DNA of 64,000 bases from Apostichopus japonicus (taxonomy: Eukaryota > Echinodermata > Holothuroidea > Aspidochirotida > Stichopodidae): the NCBI RefSeq assembly GCF_037975245.1, contig NC_092563.1, forward strand, positions 12,080,001 to 12,144,000. Reading direction: 5' to 3'. Position numbers and translations under genes: made by a program. Shown here piece by piece: positions 59,791 through 64,000 of this stretch. Under the pieces are notes generated by a model. That model was given only the letters and a program-made list of their open reading frames with translations. It had not been told where the DNA came from and did not search any database. The first letter of the stretch is position 1, and each line of letters begins with the position of its first letter.

Positions 59791-62700
59791 CAGCCAGGGT
59801 TAGCTTGCAAACTACTCTTTTGCTACATATGATATGTATTTATAGGCAAGTAACCACTGCGAGGGATCTCCCTCGGGATTTCCCTCGGGTTTTTATTTTT
59901 TAATTTTTTTCAATTGCCATCTCAGGTTTGGTGTTACTGACTGAACGCATCAAAGTGATTTGACGCAACACCTGTAATGTTAACATCAGTGATAAGTCTG
60001 GAATACCGGGCTGATTAAAGTTAATCTACAAAGGCATGGGGAGGACAGTCGGGGGACTTTTACATACAATCGGGGGAAGAGTTATACCACTCCTCCGGTC
60101 AGGACGACACTAGGCGCTGGTCCAGGGGAGTGTGATGGCACACCGCCCTTTCAACCTCACAGAAAACTTCAAAAGTACTTATTAGTACAACCTTTCGTTA
60201 TAATGACTTATATATAGTCTAAGTCTACCGTGCCTCAAAGGGCACTATATGGCGAAAAATCCTCCTCCCCCCCCCCACACACACACAGGGGCCAAACCGG
60301 CTCCATTATGAGAACCTTTCATCCATCTTTTGCTCTCTCATAAAGGTTCATGTCACTATACCTAAATCAGTAGGGGGAAATTGTCCCCCTCCCTCAACCC
60401 CCCCTGCCCCTCCCACACACTTTTGTAATCCTGTACACACCACTGATGAACTTTATATTTTACCATACTTGAAACAAAGACAAATCTCAAGATACTGAGA
60501 GGCTTGAAAGAAGGACTCGACAAGTATTATTCTTCGTGACAGAGCATTACAGAAATGACCCTTGTTTATACCATTTTCATTCGTTGGAATAAAAAATTAA
60601 ACAACGAGGTCTGTCTATGCTCTGAAGAAAGAATATTGACACATTTAGCAGAAATGGTAACACTTGGCATGTAAACATGCTTGAAACTAGCCTTTGTGCT
60701 ACTTGTGTACATGGGTGTCATAATGAATACTTGAACCTACCACACTTTAACAGCGGATGGACCTAGCCTATCCTACATTGAATACAAATGGCAGAAGTGT
60801 GTTATTGTCAGTTACTCTATTCACCAAATTATTTTTACCGTTTTATTGATGACTTCCTAAACGGTTTTGAGCTGCACCTCTAAAGTTAGTGAATTGTAGA
60901 ATAGTCCCCCTCCTTTGTGCTGGGTCTATATATCTGGTTTGTGTAATTCAGGGTGTCTTTCTGCAAGATATGTATTTTTGCAAAATACGTTTTGTAACCA
61001 TATGTATTTTTCGTGTGGCATTTGACGCAGTTATAGTGATAACGTTACCCGCAGCACGAAAGACCAGTCTCTACCCAGGAAGCTGTGGACCTTTTAAAAT
61101 GGAATGGTTGAGGGGGTGCGGTTGGCACACCTACTTACACACCTACTTACCTAGGCATATACAGTTCTTTTATAATCACAACATCCTGTTTATGAACTCT
61201 AGTGGATGCAAATAAATTAGAATAAAATACTCTTGTGATTCCAAACTGACATGTTTGAAATGCAGCACAATTTGTCAAGTGGAAATCTACGGCTTGTTGT
61301 GCCATATCAAACGAAAGGCAATCGACAAAGAAATGAAAGATTTTCGTAGCAAATTAATCTGAACCGAGCTGATGTCGCCAACAATTGAATTTTAAAGGAG
61401 CATTCCAGGCTTATCCATAGTACCCCCTCCCCAACCCCAATCCCCTCAACCAACCCCAACCCCTCTCCCCAACCCCCAACCCCAACCCCCAACCCCACCG
61501 GTTACAAAAACCTAATGTGTAAAGCAAATAAACAATAACTAATAACCACAGAGGTTAAAATGTGTATCTATAGGGGCTGTGAAATTGTCATCTATTAATA
61601 TACAAATCAAATGCGATATTGGACCGCGAGAAGGCTGGGTAAAATGGCAAGCTTTCACTAAATCCGCCACCCCATCCATGGACTAGTAATGAAAGCTGTC
61701 TCCCCCCTCCCCCTCCCCTTCCCCCATCCCTACAATATCACCGTTATGTTCCACTCGATAACTGTCTTCTGTAAATTTTTCTCTTGTATTGAAAAATAAT
61801 ATTTCTTTAAATCTTACATAGATTTTGTTCAATATCTCGTCATCTGCCATTTTACATCACCATGTGTGCCTCTGAAAACGCCGTCATAATTTGAGGCCAT
61901 AACGAAATAAATATAGCGTACTATTCAAATAATAGATTTTTCCATCCAACTTTTCTCAACTTCACCCTCAACTTTAACAAACAAAGCATTGTAAAGTCCT
62001 TTTGCGAAAGATTTGATTTTTTTTTTTCCTCTCCGATTTTTTTTTTTTTTTTTTTGCACCTAAAACGTGACAATTAGGCATCCACGGTGCAATCTTGATG
62101 AAAACAAGAATTGTATGCTGATGAAATTACAGATTATTTCATTCCACATTTTGTCCATTAAGAAGGAAAATTTTCAAATTATGTTTGCTGACACGCTGCA
62201 AGGTCTTCGCACAAATAGACAAAGCACTTTTGGATGATTTTATCAAGTTACAAATTGTTGCTCGAAAGCCTGTCATGCGAGCTAAGCATTCATGAACCTG
62301 TTCGAATTATCGACGGGCATATGCATGCTATATAGGAACATATTTCACTGTTTTATTTTAATTCCGTAACGTGACCGGCACGACTTTATCTGATTTTTTA
62401 TTGAACTTTCAAGCGATACGGTTAAATTTACGTCAATCACTATCGTCAGTATAATGTGGAAGAATTTGGCAAATAAAAGGGAAAAATCAGTGTGGAATTT
62501 TTCGCCACTTTTCTCGTGTTTTTGAATTTTATATAAGTGAAAATGTCACAAACAAAGTCAAAGAGTAACTGGGGAAAATAGGAGGGAAAAATTATATCAA
62601 ATGGAATGATTAGTATAAATACGCTTAATATAAGTTTTCTCTGTATATCAATCAATTCAAAGACAACGTTACATTATAAGATATCTTTTGTTGGATTATT

Positions 62701-63408
62701 TTGGAAGTCGTTTATGTGACTTTATAAGTAAAGTTAATCTGTTAATGTTACATTAATCATCTAATGTTCACAAATGACTCCAGATTACAACATGGACGAA
62801 CAAATGCATGATCAGGATAGTCCTCGGAGTAATATATCACATAGGGAGGGGGGGGGGGAGGGTGTGCTTGAAGGCACTGTATCTGATTTCAGTGATTGAC
62901 TAGATGGCTCTGGAGGCGCCTTTAGCTCCTTTGCCATCTCAGCCCCATGGCTACATCTCTGATGAGGGGAGAAATCGTTATTATATATAGAACAGTAAAA
63001 GAACACTCATTGCCAACGCTCCGATTGCAGGTGAAGTATGAATGTTTTCCATCCAGGGTCTTTCTTAAAACACAATCAAAGTAGAAGCAGAATTTTCCAA
63101 ATTAAAAAAAAAACTTACTTGACAATTCCACGATAGCATTTAACTGTAGTTTACCCTTTCCTTCAATTTTTTCCCTTTTTTCCCTTTTTACATTTAAAAA
63201 CAACAGTTCAGTAAATAAATGGCGTTAACAGAGTGCCATTTAGTTTCATCATATCACTGACGAGAAGACAGTTGAATGTACATTAATATACTAAACTTAC
63301 TTCATTTATAATGCAGACGATAGGAAAATTGTCCTTATTTATGATGGTATTAACTTCTTTATTTAAAATTAGCGATATCTTGACCATTGCAAAACTATCG
63401 CAAGTTAG
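59791..63408. other. Spacer without a recognised gene
   Basis: A CCCTCGGGAT direct repeat at 59858-59890, a C run with CACACACA near 60265-60287, a C-rich tract at 61422-61498, poly-T at about 62020-62055 and a G run at about 62848-62859. ORFs at 60889-61215 (+) and 62812-63006 (-) have no domain I can name. Confidence 0.4.
61422..61498 (-). repeat. C-rich tract (CCCCAACC)n; G-quadruplex potential on minus strand
   Basis: At least ten runs of three or more C spaced by AA, AAT or TCAA, i.e. GGGGTTGG-like on the minus strand. The minus-strand ORF over it is Gly/Val repeat translation. Confidence 0.8.
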
Positions 63409-63439
63409 TATCAAGGTAGTCCCTCCTGAATTAATAACC

Positions 63440-63496
<57 letters not shown>

Positions 63497-63530
63497 TATA
63501 CTTCCATTCCACAGGAGGGACTACTTGATA
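63409..63530. repeat. Inverted repeat flanking a (TA)n core
   Basis: TATCAAGGTAGTCCCTCCTG (63409-63428) and the inverse of CAGGAGGGACTACTTGATA (63512-63530) match except for one extra G. The (TA)n array at 63443-63493 lies between them. Confidence 0.85.
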
Positions 63531-63739
63531 GCTCTATTTAGTTATCAACTAAAGGGACCTATTAAAGTCTTCTTAATTACTGCCGTCAAGCGTTTATCAC
63601 TTTACGATTCCCCAATGAACTCTTTTTATGTACTTTATGGAATTTTCGTCCTCTATCGATATCGATTTCTTTAAGTATATATTATGACGTTTTAGTCTCC
63701 ATTTTTCAAGATTAATGGCCCCGCAAAAGCGTCTCTAGT

Positions 63740-63740
<1 letters not shown>

Positions 63741-63810
<70 letters not shown>

Positions 63811-63821
63811 TATATATATAT

Positions 63822-63915
<94 letters not shown>

Positions 63916-63950
63916 ATGTGCGTGTGTGTGGGTGAGTGTGTGTGTTAAAG
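63741..63950. repeat. Compound (TA)n/(TG)n array
   Basis: About 167 bp of TA with GATA interruptions near 63808 and 63822, then about 40 bp of TG-rich repeat. Confidence 0.95.
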
Positions 63951-64000
63951 CTAGAAAAGAAAAGCAGCGTTATAATGTTATCCAGTATATCCTTCTTTCA

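Noticed and set aside
60889-61215. 108-codon ORF with hydrophobic start
   Set aside because: No recognised domain, no splice context and low-complexity HTYLHTYL segment; not supported as a gene.
62812-63006. Reverse-strand ORF with a Pro/Ser-rich KAPPEPSSQS stretch
   Set aside because: Might be part of a repeat or exon, but nothing confirms either; the poly-G run inside it makes the frame doubtful.

Overview
This is animal nuclear DNA. It has AT-rich spacers, GT-AG introns, tRNA-derived SINEs, Penelope-like and hAT-type elements, and at least fifteen long (TA)n arrays. The gene content (a Scratch zinc-finger gene with a SNAG exon, a G-alpha i/o first exon, and a KMT5A-like SET gene joined to a tyrosine-recombinase-like region) points to an invertebrate metazoan. 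The repeat style suggests a marine invertebrate, perhaps an echinoderm or other deuterostome, but the species is not determined.

Layout. (1) 0-4.3 kb, minus strand: first coding exon of a G-protein alpha subunit (i/o class) at 3249-3366. The rest of the gene lies to the left of the window. Intron 1 carries a SINE and a small cluster of ACACCT motifs; a perfect CRE palindrome lies about 0.7 kb upstream of the start codon. (2) 4.3-8.8 kb: spacer with TA arrays and a GGACAATT minisatellite. (3) 8.9-24 kb, plus strand: a CpG-poor block holding the most unusual locus. Three exons encode a compact KMT5A-like SET domain. They are followed by eight tandem copies of a 1.06-kb exon-intron unit, each with an identical-phase 108-bp exon (36 residues). 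A 2.5-kb exon follows, with an acidic region, two Cys/His zinc-binding motifs and a tyrosine-recombinase-like core, and two short terminal exons close the gene. All fourteen exons keep one reading frame (4185 nt), broken only by one in-frame TAA in the large exon. (4) 25-34 kb: mobile-element region with a Penelope-like 3' fragment, a SINE, three hAT-type non-autonomous elements (one nested in another) with 8-bp target duplications, a fold-back MITE and a second copy of the TA-tailed SINE. (5) 42.6-53.8 kb, plus strand: Scratch-family repressor, with the SNAG exon at 42608-42737 and, after a 10.2-kb intron, the five-finger exon at 52900-53807. The intron holds two more SINEs and a decayed hAT transposase fragment. 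(6) 54-64 kb: non-coding flank with a 42-43-bp minisatellite, a dispersed repeat carrying perfect DR1 (AGGTCA-A-AGGTCA) sites, C-rich and G-rich tracts and more TA arrays.

A recurrent theme is that long (TA)n arrays begin where a retroelement ends: the tRNA-SINE (three copies), the Penelope-like 3' terminus (three copies) and a second SINE. Most of the microsatellite load therefore looks like element tails or preferred insertion targets rather than independent slippage. Exon boundaries are inferred from splice consensus, reading phase and family resemblance; no transcript evidence was available.
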